Source: CAXMRP01 sp965216515 (lineage in GTDB: Bacteria > Pseudomonadota > Alphaproteobacteria > Rhizobiales > Afifellaceae). Taken from it: a stretch of DNA of 64,000 bases. Below are positions 25,895-34,590 of the stretch, piece after piece. The first letter of the stretch is position 1. Each line of letters opens with the position of its first letter. Under the pieces are notes generated by a model. That model saw only the letters and a program-made list of their open reading frames with translations. It did not search any database and was not told where the DNA came from. Location of the stretch: positions 2,046,001-2,110,000 of the forward strand of contig OZ244173.1 of assembly GCA_965216515.1 (NCBI GenBank), written 5' to 3'. The position numbers and the translations under genes were made by a program.

Positions 25895-26325
25895 GCCGTG
25901 ACCTCGATTTCGATTTTCATCGCCGGCTCAAGCAGTTCGGCGATCACCAGGCTTGCCGCCGGCCGGATGTCGGCAAAAGCCGTGCCGACCACCGAGAACA
26001 GGCCGTCGGTATCCCGCCGGTCGGGCAGATAGTAGGTGACGCGCACCACGTCGCTCATGGTGAAACCGGCCTCCCTCAGCGTCGCCTCGATTGTCGCCAG
26101 CGCGTTCCGCGCCTGGCCTTCCACCGATTCCGGCAGTGCCATCGTCTCGTATTCATAGCCTGTCGTGCCGGCGACGAAGCACCAGTCTCCGGCGACCACG
26201 GCCCGGCTGTACCCGGCCAGGTCCTCAAACGTCGATCCCGTCGAAAGGCGCCGCCTGTCGCGACGTCCGGCCGCCGGTCCGCCGCGCTCAGCCGTCAAAG
26301 CCGTCGCCTGCCCGCCAGGCATCAT
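25882..26325 (-). CDS. RidA/YjgF-family protein (start uncertain)
   Basis: RidA-type proteins hydrolyse reactive enamine/imine intermediates from PLP enzymes or have related hydrolytic roles. The domain runs from RRLSTGSTFEDLAGYSRAVVAGDWCFVAGTTGYEY to AELLEPAMKIEIEVTAFRG. An arginine two-thirds through (FADIRPAASLVIA) matches the position of the substrate-binding arginine. ATG 26325 or 26322 lies inside the preceding gene; an in-frame TTG at 26298 is an alternative. It overlaps the 72-codon gene upstream, so translation is probably coupled. Its position between leuD and leuB suggests, but does not prove, a branched-chain pathway role. Confidence 0.82.
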   Translation of the reverse strand: MMPGGQATALTAERGGPAAGRRDRRRLSTGSTFEDLAGYSRAVVAGDWCFVAGTTGYEYETMALPESVEGQARNALATIEATLREAGFTMSDVVRVTYYLPDRRDTDGLFSVVGTAFADIRPAASLVIAELLEPAMKIEIEVTAFRG

Positions 26326-26506
26326 CCCGGCGCGACATCCAGTGGGCAGCGATCACCGCCACCAGCGCCGTCACCAGGCTGACCACCAGGAGCTGCCAAC
26401 GCTGGCTGAGGAACAGGCTCCAGAACACGGTGATCACCACCGCCGCCAGTGTTCCCCTGATCGCCGAACCCAGCGGCGTACGGCCAACGAGGATGAAATC
26501 AAGCAT
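26288..26506 (-). CDS. Small two-helix membrane protein
   Basis: A 72-residue protein with two hydrophobic stretches (IRGTLAAVVITVFWSLFL and LLVVSLVTALVAVIAAHWM) joined by a short loop. I recognise no family. GGAGAGG before the ATG supports translation. It overlaps the start of the RidA-like gene and lies 60 bp after leuD, so it sits in the leuD-to-leuB transcript. Confidence 0.7.
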   Translation of the reverse strand: MLDFILVGRTPLGSAIRGTLAAVVITVFWSLFLSQRWQLLVVSLVTALVAVIAAHWMSRRDDAWRAGDGFDG

Positions 26507-26566
26507 GGGGCCTCTCCGTATCTGCTTGCGCCTGCTTGCCCGACACCAGAAGGCCGGATCTGATGA

Positions 26567-27172
26567 TCAAATCCAGGGCCGTTCGTCCGCCATCGCCGCT
26601 TCAAAGCGGTCGATCTTTTCAGCCTTCTTCATTGTCAGGCCGATATCGTCCAGGCCGTTCAGCAGGCAGTGCTTCTTGAATCCATCGACCTCAAACGTCA
26701 CCACGCCGCCGTCCGGTCCGCGAATTTCCTGCGCCTCCAGATCGACAGTCAGCGTCGCGTTGGCGCCGCGCGCCGCATCGTCCATCAGCTTTTCCAGATC
26801 GGCCGGCGAGACGACCACCGGCAGAATACCGTTCTTGAAACAGTTGTTGTGGAATATGTCGGCGAACGATGTGGAAATCACACAGGTGATGCCGAAGTCC
26901 TTGAGCGCCCAGGGCGCATGCTCGCGGCTCGATCCACAGCCGAAATTGTCACCGGCGATGATAATTTTTGCGTTGCGCCAGGCCGGCTTGTTGAGCACGA
27001 AATCCGGGTTTTCGCTGCCATCTTCCCGGTAGCGCATCTCCGAAAACAGGGCCTTGCCCAGACCCGTCCGCTTGATTGTCTTGAGATATTGCTTGGGGAT
27101 GATCATGTCCGTGTCGACATTGACGATCGGCAACGGCGCGGCGACGGCGGTCAGGCTGGTGAACTTGTCCAT
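26567..27172 (-). CDS. leuD: 3-isopropylmalate dehydratase small subunit
   Basis: Small subunit of isopropylmalate isomerase, 201 aa, starting MDKFTSLTAVAAPLPI. The family swivel domain is clear: VDTDMIIPKQYLKT, GDNFGCGSSREHAPWAL (substrate loop) and NNCFKNGILPV. GGAG eight bases before the ATG fixes the start. It partners LeuC, whose gene is 2.9 kb away on the same strand with an oppositely oriented transporter and small genes between. It heads the leuD, small membrane protein, RidA-like, leuB series. Confidence 0.96.
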   Translation of the reverse strand: MDKFTSLTAVAAPLPIVNVDTDMIIPKQYLKTIKRTGLGKALFSEMRYREDGSENPDFVLNKPAWRNAKIIIAGDNFGCGSSREHAPWALKDFGITCVISTSFADIFHNNCFKNGILPVVVSPADLEKLMDDAARGANATLTVDLEAQEIRGPDGGVVTFEVDGFKKHCLLNGLDDIGLTMKKAEKIDRFEAAMADERPWI

Positions 27173-27306
27173 TGGGTGTACTCCGGATTCCGCGCCGATT
27201 AAGCACGCCACCGCGCCCACGGCAAGCACCCGGATCACCGGACCCGCCCCGGTCGCGCTGCCGAAGTTCCGCTGGTGCGGAAGGCGCCAACGGTCTATGG
27301 CGACCC

Positions 27307-28527
27307 ATGATCGACCGGCGATTCCTCTTCGACAATACCCCCTTTCTGCTCGGCGGCGCGACGCTGATGCTTGTCTCCAGTTTCGGGCAGACATTCTTCA
27401 TCTCGCTGTTTGCCGGTCACCTGCGCGCCGAATTCGGAATGACCAACGGCGATTGGGGCGCGCTCTACACCGCCGCCACCCTGGCATCGGCCGCGCTTCT
27501 GGTCCTGACCGGCAAATATGCCGACCGCCTGCGCATCCGGTCGCTCGCCATCGCAGTCATCGCGGCCTATGTGCTGACCGCATTAGCCATGGCCAATACC
27601 CGCTCCATCGTCATGTTGGGCGTGGTCATATTCGGACTGCGCTTTTGCGGCCAGGGCATGATGAGCCATCTGGCAATGACCGCCATGGGACGTTGGTTCG
27701 TCGGCCGACGCGGCCAGGCCGTCGCCATCGCGGCGCTCGGCTTTTCCTTCGGCGAGGCGGTCCTGCCGGCGACCTTCGTGGCGCTCACCGGTTTCGTCGG
27801 CTGGCGTTCCGCCTGGCTCGCCGTGGCCGTCCTCCTCGGCCTGGTCTTCGCCCCGATGATCCTCTGGCTGCTGCACCTGGAGCGCACCCCGCGTGCGATC
27901 GCCGCCGGCGATCTGGCGACCGGTATCGGCAACCGCCACTGGTCGCGCGGTGAGGCGTTGCGCCACCGCCTGTTCTGGGTGCTGATGCCGGGCTTCCTCG
28001 CGCCCTCGTTCATCGGCACATCGCTGTTCTTCCACCAGGTCCACCTGACCGGACAGAAAGGCTGGGCGCTGGCGGCATTCGTCGCTGCATTTCCCGTTTA
28101 CTCGCTGGCTTCGGTCTGCGTCGCCTTTCTGACCGGCTGGGCGATCGACCGCTGGAGCGCCCTGGCCATCGCACCCGCCTATCCGGTTCCGATGGCGATC
28201 GGCATGGCGCTCGTCGCTGTCTCGCCGTCGATCTGGATCGTGCCGGTCGCCTTCGCCTTCATCGGCGCCACCCAGGGCGCCGGCAACGCCACCCTCGGCG
28301 GCCTCTGGCCGGAACTGTACGGCACCCTCAACCTGGGCGCGATCCGTGCGCTCGCCGTCGCCGGCATGGTCTTTTCATCGGCGCTCGGACCCGGCGTGAC
28401 CGGCCTTCTGATCGACGCCGGTATCGCCTTTGAAACCCAGTGCCTGTGGATGGCCGCCTACATGGTCATCGTCGCCGGCCTGACGGCCCTTTACCTGCGC
28501 CGCTCCGGCGGCGCCGCCTTCGCCTGA
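27307..28527 (+). CDS. MFS transporter
   Basis: A 406-residue major facilitator with about 12 membrane helices. The loop between helices 2 and 3 carries the MFS pattern LTGKYADRLRIRSLAIA, and the matching loop in the second half is LTGWAIDRWSALAIAP. The segment ATQGAGNATLGGLWPELYGTLNLGAIRALAVAGMVFSSALGP is characteristic of an alphaproteobacterial MFS subgroup of unknown substrate. The chosen ATG begins the family-like N-terminus; its ribosome-binding site is weak. It is divergent from leuD with 134 bp between the starts. Confidence 0.88.
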   Translation: MIDRRFLFDNTPFLLGGATLMLVSSFGQTFFISLFAGHLRAEFGMTNGDWGALYTAATLASAALLVLTGKYADRLRIRSLAIAVIAAYVLTALAMANTRSIVMLGVVIFGLRFCGQGMMSHLAMTAMGRWFVGRRGQAVAIAALGFSFGEAVLPATFVALTGFVGWRSAWLAVAVLLGLVFAPMILWLLHLERTPRAIAAGDLATGIGNRHWSRGEALRHRLFWVLMPGFLAPSFIGTSLFFHQVHLTGQKGWALAAFVAAFPVYSLASVCVAFLTGWAIDRWSALAIAPAYPVPMAIGMALVAVSPSIWIVPVAFAFIGATQGAGNATLGGLWPELYGTLNLGAIRALAVAGMVFSSALGPGVTGLLIDAGIAFETQCLWMAAYMVIVAGLTALYLRRSGGAAFA

Positions 28528-28532
28528 ACCCG

Positions 28533-29090
28533 TCACCGCGCCGGTTGCCGCTGTTCGATCAGCCGGTTCAGGGTCTCGATGTTCCGCAGCGCATTGAGTT
28601 CGGCGGCCTTTGAGGCCTCGATGGAGGTTTCCGCCTTGCTTAAAGTCTCCACGATTGTCCGGTTCAGCTTCGTGATCGCATCGGCAGACATCGTCACATC
28701 GCCGGTGCCGCGGATCGAACCCGTCACGCTGTTCGCCGAGACCAGGCCGTCGGCGAGTCCCGCGCTCAGTTCCTGAAGTTCCGCCACCGCCGTGCGGATG
28801 TCGGCGATGGCCTGGGTATTGGCACCCACCGCGTTTCCCAACTCCGCGCTGGCATCGCGCACCGCCGCCACCGTCTCGACGCTGAAGCCGTCAGCGCCAA
28901 AATTGACTTTAGCGATCAGGCTGAGCGCCGACAGCACACCGCCGAAGGCCACCAGCAGGCTCAGCGCCCAGGCGTTGCGCCGCGACACCAGCAGGCGCAG
29001 CAGCGCCACCACAACAATTGTCGCGCCGACCGCCGCCGGAATGAGCCAAACAAGATCACCGGACACGATTTCTGCAAATGGTCGTTCCAT
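28533..29090 (-). CDS. Membrane-anchored coiled-coil protein, unknown function
   Basis: The 185-residue protein has two N-terminal membrane helices (VWLIPAAVGATIVVVALLRLLV and AWALSLLVAFGGVLSALSLIA) and a C-terminal half of alternating hydrophobic heptads rich in Ala, Glu, Leu and Thr, probably a long helix or coiled coil. The segment VRDASAELGNAVGANTQAIADIRTAVAELQEL resembles the linker region of signalling proteins, but no signalling domain follows. GGGGG precedes the ATG. Its end nearly touches the convergent MFS gene (5 bp). Confidence 0.7.
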   Translation of the reverse strand: MERPFAEIVSGDLVWLIPAAVGATIVVVALLRLLVSRRNAWALSLLVAFGGVLSALSLIAKVNFGADGFSVETVAAVRDASAELGNAVGANTQAIADIRTAVAELQELSAGLADGLVSANSVTGSIRGTGDVTMSADAITKLNRTIVETLSKAETSIEASKAAELNALRNIETLNRLIEQRQPAR

Positions 29091-29211
29091 TTGAACCCCC
29101 GGTTGTGCGATCGCCCCGCAACCCTGCCGTGAAGTCTACTCCGGCGCTCAACCCGGTTCCAGCCGGTATTCACCCTTTCCCGTCTGTCTTACCCGCGGCC
29201 GCGCCGGTCGC

Positions 29212-29619
29212 CTAGCCGGCTTTTGCCTCCAGCGCCGCCATGTCGTCGTCGGAAAGGCCGAAATGGTGGCCGATCTCGTGGATCAGCACATGGGTGACAA
29301 CCGCGCCCAGCGTCTCGTCGTGCCCGATCCAGTAGTCGAGGATCGGCTGGCGGTAGAGCCAGATGCGGTTGGGCAGGACGCCCGTTGCCGCGTCCGCTTC
29401 CGCCTGCGCCAGACCGACACCTTCAAACAGGCCCAGAAGATCGAAGGGCGAGCGAAGCTTCATGGCCTTGACCACCGCATCGTCGGGAAACTCGGCGACG
29501 GAAAACGCCACCGACCCGGTCATCGCCCGCAGGTGATCGGGCAGAAGGGCAAAGGCTTCTTCTGCCAGCCCGGCCAGTTCATCCAGCGAAGGCGCGCAAA
29601 CAGCAGACCAATCGGGCAT
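29212..29619 (-). CDS. Zincin-like metallopeptidase family protein
   Basis: A 135-residue protein of the short zincin family (Zincin_1). The zinc site HEIGHHFGLSDDD gives ligands H114, H118 and probably D124, with E115 as the base. The upstream block PNRIWLYRQPILDYWI and the N-terminal LPDHLRAMTGSVAFSVAEFP are also typical. No signal peptide is visible, so it is expected in the cytoplasm. Substrate is unknown. GGGAG precedes the ATG. Confidence 0.87.
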   Translation of the reverse strand: MPDWSAVCAPSLDELAGLAEEAFALLPDHLRAMTGSVAFSVAEFPDDAVVKAMKLRSPFDLLGLFEGVGLAQAEADAATGVLPNRIWLYRQPILDYWIGHDETLGAVVTHVLIHEIGHHFGLSDDDMAALEAKAG

Positions 29620-29658
29620 GCACCGCTCCCGTATTCCGCTTCAGAAAAGTGACACCGC

Positions 29659-30087
29659 CTACCGGCCGGAAAACGCCATCACCGCGCAGATCACGGCCAC
29701 CGTCGCCGCCGGCAGTGTAACCCTGGCATATTTGGCGATCGCCGCCGCCGCGCTGCCGTCGCCGCCGCGCACTCGCAGTTCCGCCAGATAGATGCCGACC
29801 ACGGCGCCGGTCAGCACCAGGACGGCGGCCATCTTGGCCCAGAACCATGACCCGAGGCCGGCCAATGAAAATCCGTGGATCATTGCCAGAAGCGCCAGTC
29901 CGGAAAGCCACAACAGCGCGACCGCGGCGCGTCCGATCTGCCCGAACCGCGGTCCAAGCCGCCGCAATGCCGCGACTTCCGGTGCCGGAAGACCGGTGGC
30001 GGTCGCCGCGATGACGCCGTTTGCGATCGTTACGCCGATACCGGCCGCCAAAGCGAGAAAGTGAAAGGCAAGCAGCGCCTGCGTCAC
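29659..30087 (-). CDS. Four-helix membrane protein coupled to leuC
   Basis: Starts at a GTG five bases past the leuC stop codon (30092-30094), giving 142 residues and four membrane helices (ALLAFHFLALAAGIGVTIANGVIAA, AAVALLWLSGLALLAMIHGF, WFWAKMAAVLVLTGAVVGIYLAEL, LPAATVAVICAVMAF). The histidine in LLAFHFLALA and the overall layout recall CopD- or DUF2269-like integral proteins, but I cannot name a function. GGGGA before the GTG and the tight spacing suggest coupling to leuC. Confidence 0.72.
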   Translation of the reverse strand: MTQALLAFHFLALAAGIGVTIANGVIAATATGLPAPEVAALRRLGPRFGQIGRAAVALLWLSGLALLAMIHGFSLAGLGSWFWAKMAAVLVLTGAVVGIYLAELRVRGGDGSAAAAIAKYARVTLPAATVAVICAVMAFSGR

Positions 30088-30091
30088 GGCG

Positions 30092-31492
30092 TCATTCCCC
30101 GTTCCACGTCCGGATGTCGACAAAATGGCCGGCCACGGCCGCCGCCGCCGCCATCGCCGGCGACACCAGGTGGGTGCGGCCCTTGAAACCCTGACGGCCT
30201 TCGAAATTGCGGTTCGATGTCGAGGCGCAACGTTCTTCCGGCGCCAGCTTGTCGGCATTCATCGCCAGGCACATGGAGCAACCCGGCTCCCGCCATTCAA
30301 AGCCGGCAGCTGTGAAGATCCGGTCCAGGCCTTCCGCCTCCGCCTGCGCCTTGACCAGGCCGGACCCGGGAACCACCAGGGCGTTGACCCGCTCGTGGAC
30401 GGACTTGCCGTCGATCACTGCCGCCGCCGCCCGCAGATCCTCGATCCGCCCGTTCGTACAGGATCCGATGAAGGCCCTGTCGATGGCGATATCGACCATC
30501 CTCGTGCCCGGTGTCAGGCCCATATAGCTGAGCGCCCGGCGCTTGGATTCGCGCATCGTTTCGTCCTCGATCCGGTCTGGATCGGGCACCGCCCCGGTTA
30601 CCGACACCACATCCTCCGGCGACGATCCCCAGGTGATGATTGGCGGCAGATTTGCCGCATCGAGGCCGATCTCGACGTCGAACTCGGCACCCTCGTCGGT
30701 GGGCAGCGTCTCCCAGTGGGCCAGCCCGAGGTCCCAGGCCCGGCCCTTTGGCGCCTTCGGCCGATCCTTGATATAGGCGAATGTCTTCTCGTCCGGGGCC
30801 ACCATGCCGGCCCGGGCGCCGCCTTCGATCGACATGTTGCAAACCGTCATCCGCCCCTCCATGGACAGCGACCGGATCGCCTCGCCGGCATATTCGATCA
30901 CATGGCCGGTGCCGCCGGCGGTGCCGATTTCGCCGATGATCGCCAGGATGATGTCCTTGGCCGTCACCCCTTCCGGCAGCGTGCCGTCGACCGTCACGCG
31001 CATGTTTTTGGCCTTGCGCTGGATCAGCGTCTGCGTGGCCAGCACATGCTCCACCTCCGAGGTGCCGATACCATGGGCAAGCGCCCCGAACGCGCCGTGG
31101 GTGGACGTGTGGCTGTCGCCACAGACAATCGTCATCCCCGGCAGCGTGAAGCCTTGCTCCGGCCCGATAATGTGGACAATACCCTGCCGCCGGTCGGTTT
31201 CATCGTAATACTCGATACCGAACGCCGTGGCGTTTTCGGCAAGTGTCTGCACCTGCAGGGCCGATTCCGGATCGTCGATGCCCTGACTGCGGTCGGTCGT
31301 CGGCACATTGTGATCGACGACGGCGAGTGTCTTTTCCGGGGCATGGACCTGGCGGCCGGCAAGTCGCAGGCCCTCGAAGGCCTGCGGGCTGGTCACCTCA
31401 TGAACCAGATGCCGGTCGACATAGATGAGACAGGTGCCGTCATCTTGCGCGTCGATCAGATGGTCGGCCCAGATTTTGTCGTAAAGGGTCAT
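30092..31492 (-). CDS. leuC: 3-isopropylmalate dehydratase large subunit
   Basis: Large [4Fe-4S] subunit of isopropylmalate isomerase. MTLYDKIWADHLIDAQDDG gives 466 aa, the usual length, with GGGAC before the ATG; an in-frame ATG at 31522 is less likely. Cluster ligands are in GSCTNGR and CSMCLAMN, and substrate-site blocks are VCGDSHTSTHGAFGALAHGIGTSEVEHVLATQ and STSNRNFEGRQG. It pairs with LeuD encoded 2.9 kb away. A four-helix membrane gene follows 4 bp after its stop. Confidence 0.97.
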   Translation of the reverse strand: MTLYDKIWADHLIDAQDDGTCLIYVDRHLVHEVTSPQAFEGLRLAGRQVHAPEKTLAVVDHNVPTTDRSQGIDDPESALQVQTLAENATAFGIEYYDETDRRQGIVHIIGPEQGFTLPGMTIVCGDSHTSTHGAFGALAHGIGTSEVEHVLATQTLIQRKAKNMRVTVDGTLPEGVTAKDIILAIIGEIGTAGGTGHVIEYAGEAIRSLSMEGRMTVCNMSIEGGARAGMVAPDEKTFAYIKDRPKAPKGRAWDLGLAHWETLPTDEGAEFDVEIGLDAANLPPIITWGSSPEDVVSVTGAVPDPDRIEDETMRESKRRALSYMGLTPGTRMVDIAIDRAFIGSCTNGRIEDLRAAAAVIDGKSVHERVNALVVPGSGLVKAQAEAEGLDRIFTAAGFEWREPGCSMCLAMNADKLAPEERCASTSNRNFEGRQGFKGRTHLVSPAMAAAAAVAGHFVDIRTWNGE

Positions 31493-31639
31493 TTTGTCCC
31501 GTCGGGAAATGTCTGCACTCATCGTCGCATCGCTCTGGTATACCGGGGCCGAAGCCGCTCTGGAAAAGTTGCGCCTGATATGCGTCAGCGGTCGGTCGCG
31601 GTCAAGCAAACCGCCCGGCCCGTAACAGGATCGGACGCG

Positions 31640-32458
31640 ATGTCGAAATTGAATGCCAAAGGGGATGGTTGCGGCGGTGGCATGCACAGCCGTGACGGAT
31701 TGCGCCGTCTGCGGCAAACCGCCGGCGCCGCCGCGGCTCTCCTGCTCACGCTGACCGCCGGTGCATGTTTTGCCGCCGATCCCTCATGTGTCCACCTTGA
31801 CCATGACGGAACCGGTTATATTGCCTGCACGTTCGATCTGCGCCAGACCGACATGCGGATGTTTCTTAACGACGGCGCCGGCCGGCCCTATGGCGCATTC
31901 CGCAGTCTGATTGCCGATCAGGCAGACAAGGGCCGGGCCGTTTCCTTTGCCATGAACGGCGGCATGTACCACCGTGACCGATCGCCGGTCGGCCTTTATG
32001 TGGAGAACCGTGAAACACTGAAGAAGGCCGTCAACGGCCCCGGCCCCGGCAATTTCCACATGCGCCCCAATGGTGTCTTCTGGATTGATGGCGACCGTGC
32101 CGGCGTCTCCGAAAGCCGTGCGTTTACCAGCAGTGGCCGCCGGGTCGCCTTCGCCACCCAGTCCGGCCCGATGCTGGTCATCGACAACGCCCTCCACCCC
32201 CGTTTCATCAAGGGCTCCGACTTCCGCAAGGTGCGCAACGGCGTCGGCGTGCGCGATCCCCACACGGTCGTGTTGGCGATTTCGACCCGGCGGGTGAACT
32301 TTCACGATTTCGCCACCTTCTTCCGCGACCGGCTCGGCTGCGCCAACGCACTGTTCCTGGACGGCACCATATCCTCCATTCACGCGCCGGAGATCGGCCG
32401 TTCCGATTTCCTGTTTCCGATGGGACCGATCATCGCCGTCGTGGAGAACAAGCAATAA
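31640..32458 (+). CDS. Secreted phosphodiester glycosidase (NAGPA-domain) family protein
   Basis: A 272-residue exported protein. The N-terminus contains a signal peptide (LRRLRQTAGAAAALLLTLTAGACFA); the ATG at 31640 has AGGA nine bases upstream, while ATG 31682 would give a shorter signal. The mature part matches the phosphodiester glycosidase domain of uncovering-enzyme relatives: AMNGGMYHRDRSPVGLYVENRE, MRPNGVFWIDGDRAGVSES, QSGPMLVIDNALHP, and LFLDGTISSIHAP. The bacterial substrate is unknown; a periplasmic sugar phosphodiester is the family expectation. It is divergent from leuC. Confidence 0.85.
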   Translation: MSKLNAKGDGCGGGMHSRDGLRRLRQTAGAAAALLLTLTAGACFAADPSCVHLDHDGTGYIACTFDLRQTDMRMFLNDGAGRPYGAFRSLIADQADKGRAVSFAMNGGMYHRDRSPVGLYVENRETLKKAVNGPGPGNFHMRPNGVFWIDGDRAGVSESRAFTSSGRRVAFATQSGPMLVIDNALHPRFIKGSDFRKVRNGVGVRDPHTVVLAISTRRVNFHDFATFFRDRLGCANALFLDGTISSIHAPEIGRSDFLFPMGPIIAVVENKQ

Positions 32459-32491
32459 CCGCCGCCGGTCTCATGGCGGAAGACAGTCCGC

Positions 32492-33208
32492 CTATTCCGG
32501 GCCGGTCTCCGCGACAAACGCATTTTCGACGCCGAACACATCGCACAGGCCCCGGCGTCCGGCGTCGTTGAAGCGAACGGTCCGGCTTTCCGGACAGCGT
32601 TCGATCCAGTTCCGGGCGCGGAAATCGGTCGCCAAATCCGCACCGAACTGGCCGGCAATGTGGTATCGCCGCTCCGTCCAGTCCAGGCAGGAGCGGAAAA
32701 GCGGCCGGCGGCCGCGCCGGTGGACCGCATCGCCCAGGCCCCGTGCGGCGAAATAGGCAACGCCCCTGTCGGTAATCGCGCCGCCCTCCTCGTCGAGAAT
32801 GATCAGCCCGCGTGCCTGAAACGAATGGGCCATCTCCACCGCGATGCGCCCGGCCAGATGGTCGTAGCACAACCGCGCCTCCCGAAGCGCCGCATCCGCG
32901 CGGCTCGCCGGCCGGTGGCGGGGCGGCACCTGGACGGCGGCCACGGCACTCACCGATTCGATCATCTGCACGACCAATGGCGTCGCGATCCTGAAATAGC
33001 GGTGGCGGCCCTGCTTGACGACGCGCAACAGCCAGGCGTCGACGAGCCGTTTCAGATGACCGCTCGCTGTCGGTGGCGCGATACGGGCGCGGTAGGCGAG
33101 TTCCTTTGCCGTGTGCGCCCGGCCGTCCAGCAACGCTGTCAGAATGCATGCGCGCGCCGGGTCGCCGACCAGCGCCCCGACTTCGGCAATATCAAGAACA
33201 TGTCCCAT
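32492..33208 (-). CDS. ArsR-family winged-helix regulator with C-terminal domain
   Basis: A 238-residue regulator. The N-terminal 90 residues are an ArsR-type winged helix (VGDPARACILTALLDGRAHTAKELAYRARIAPPTASGHLKRLVDAWLL, wing KQGRHRYFRI). No ELCVCDL metal site is present, so metal sensing is doubtful. The C-terminal part contains LCYDHLAGRIAVEMAH and CLDWTERRYHIAGQFGADL, found in long ArsR-like regulators of proteobacteria. It is divergent from the DUF1127 gene at 33332 with a 123-bp gap, and may control itself and that gene. Confidence 0.85.
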   Translation of the reverse strand: MGHVLDIAEVGALVGDPARACILTALLDGRAHTAKELAYRARIAPPTASGHLKRLVDAWLLRVVKQGRHRYFRIATPLVVQMIESVSAVAAVQVPPRHRPASRADAALREARLCYDHLAGRIAVEMAHSFQARGLIILDEEGGAITDRGVAYFAARGLGDAVHRRGRRPLFRSCLDWTERRYHIAGQFGADLATDFRARNWIERCPESRTVRFNDAGRRGLCDVFGVENAFVAETGPE

Positions 33209-33331
33209 CGCCGCAATCTATCGATCCCGGCGGCACACCGGCAAGCACCGACGTTTCGGCGGCGACCGAAGCGATCCTGCCCCCGGTCCCACCCGGCAGG
33301 CGGTAGGGAGGTAGGCGAAAGGAGCCGCACC

Positions 33332-33643
33332 ATGAATGCAATCCCGTGGACACGCCACCTCGCTACCGTTCTGAACGCTCTGTGCCGCTGGCGACGGCGC
33401 AGTCTCCAGCGACGCGCCCTGTCCCGTCTGGACGACCGGATGCTGCGCGATATCGGCATCGATCGCCGCGCGGCCGAGGCCGAAGCGCAGCGGACATTCT
33501 GGCAGATCAGCGCCCGTGCCCGGACCGGCGCCGACTGCCCGCCCCCGCTTCGGCCGGCCCCGCCAGGTCACCGTTCGTCCCGGCGGCGGCGTGGCGGCCG
33601 ACACCGGGAGAACGCGGCCCCGGTCAGTTCACCGGCGGCATGA
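33332..33643 (+). CDS. DUF1127 domain small basic protein
   Basis: A 103-residue protein with the DUF1127 core RRALSRLDDRMLRDIGIDRRAAEAEAQRTFW at about residues 27-57. Family members are short, arginine-rich proteins in alphaproteobacteria; some influence phosphate, carbon or sRNA regulation. Here the core is extended by a Pro/Arg-rich disordered tail of about 40 residues, which is unusual. GGAG eight bases before the ATG supports the start. It is transcribed away from the ArsR gene, a pairing I associate with rhizobial genomes. The last 20 bases overlap the convergent gene at 33624. Confidence 0.82.
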   Translation: MNAIPWTRHLATVLNALCRWRRRSLQRRALSRLDDRMLRDIGIDRRAAEAEAQRTFWQISARARTGADCPPPLRPAPPGHRSSRRRRGGRHRENAAPVSSPAA

Positions 33644-33956
33644 CCTTCCACGACGTCACAAAATCGGGATCGACGATCACCTCGCCGGTCGATACCAGCC
33701 GATAGCGGCCCGGCGCAGCCGGCGTCAGGGCTTGCAGCACCGGCGGCAGCACATAGGTGCCCCGGCGCCGGCCCTCGCCGTGCACTTCCACGGTGATCCC
33801 GCAGCACGGGCACACCGATTCGATCAGTCCCCACACCTCATGGTGCCGCAACACGGTGCCATCCGGATCGGCTTCGGCAATACGGATCAGGACGATCGCA
33901 CCCTCGTAGCGCCACGCCTCGCTGGCGACCGGAGCGTCAGATATTTCGCGTTCCAT
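33624..33956 (-). CDS. Hypothetical protein with CPCC motif
   Basis: A 110-residue protein I do not recognise. It has no signal peptide or membrane helix. The motif ESVCPCCGITVEVHGEGRRRG could bind a metal or be redox-active, and the rest is beta-rich (EGAIVLIRIAEADPDGTVLRHHEVWG, YRLVSTGEVIVDPDF). It lies just beyond the rplS terminator on the same strand and overlaps the DUF1127 gene tail by 20 bp on the other strand. Confidence 0.6.
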   Translation of the reverse strand: MEREISDAPVASEAWRYEGAIVLIRIAEADPDGTVLRHHEVWGLIESVCPCCGITVEVHGEGRRRGTYVLPPVLQALTPAAPGRYRLVSTGEVIVDPDFVTSWKVMPPVN

Positions 33957-33970
33957 CTCATCCGCCCAAT

Positions 33971-33995
33971 AAAAAACGGCGCCCGCCGGGCGCCG
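33971..33995 (-). terminator. Intrinsic terminator of the ffh-rplS operon
   Basis: Read on the minus strand, the GC stem CGGCGCCCG/CGGGCGCCG (33977-33995, one-base formal centre, so a small loop in practice) is followed at once by six T (33971-33976). It lies 24 bp past the rplS stop codon, an ideal position to end the ffh-aroQ-GNAT-rpsP-rimM-trmD-rplS transcript. Confidence 0.9.
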
Positions 33996-34019
33996 CTTGT
34001 ATGCCGGGTGGAGGTCCGG

Positions 34020-34484
34020 TTATTCGGCAGCCGCTTCGGCGGTCTTTTCGGCCTTTTGTTTCTTTGCTTCAGCCCGTTCGCTGGCCACCGCGCTGCGCGC
34101 TTCCTCGTTCAGCGCCCGCGCCCGCGCATTGGTCGCCTCGGTGATCCGTGCCGACTTTCCGCGCCGGTTGCGCAGGTAGTAGAGTTTTGCCCGCCGCACC
34201 TTGCCGCGCCGCACCACCTCGACCTTTTCCACGATCGGCGAATAGACCGGAAAGACACGTTCCACGCCCTCGCCATAGGAGATCTTGCGGACCGTGAAGC
34301 TTTCGTTGAGGCCTGCCCCCTTGCGGGCGATGCACACACCCTCATAGGCCTGCACGCGGGTGCGATTGCCTTCGGTGACACGCACATGGACGCGCACCGT
34401 ATCGCCGGGTTCGAAAACCGGAATGTCGCGTTTGGCGGCGATGCCGGCCATTTCGGCCTGCTCGAGTTCCTGGATAATGTTCAT
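34020..34484 (-). CDS. rplS: 50S ribosomal protein L19
   Basis: A 154-residue L19 starting MNIIQELEQAEMA. The core is canonical: FEPGDTVRVHVRVTEGNRTRVQAYEGVCIARKGAGLNESFTVRKISYGEGVERVFPVYSP and VRRGKVRRAKLYYLRNRRGKSARI. A C-terminal extension of about 35 residues is rich in Ala, Glu and Lys, common in alphaproteobacteria. The reading frame is open upstream, but the family starts here. It is the last gene before the terminator at 33971. Confidence 0.97.
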   Translation of the reverse strand: MNIIQELEQAEMAGIAAKRDIPVFEPGDTVRVHVRVTEGNRTRVQAYEGVCIARKGAGLNESFTVRKISYGEGVERVFPVYSPIVEKVEVVRRGKVRRAKLYYLRNRRGKSARITEATNARARALNEEARSAVASERAEAKKQKAEKTAEAAAE

Positions 34485-34590
34485 CGTTCTAACCTGTCTG
34501 GTGGCGCTTTCGCGGGCCGCACTGGAAAATTTCGCGGCCGGAGCGCCTGCCGGGATCGTTTGCCGTCGTGTTCCTTCGGAAGCTGGCGCG

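Noticed and set aside
30125..31639. Upstream part of the frame that contains the phosphodiester glycosidase gene
   Set aside because: It is antisense to leuC and composition is not protein-like; only the part from about 31640, with its signal peptide, is credible.
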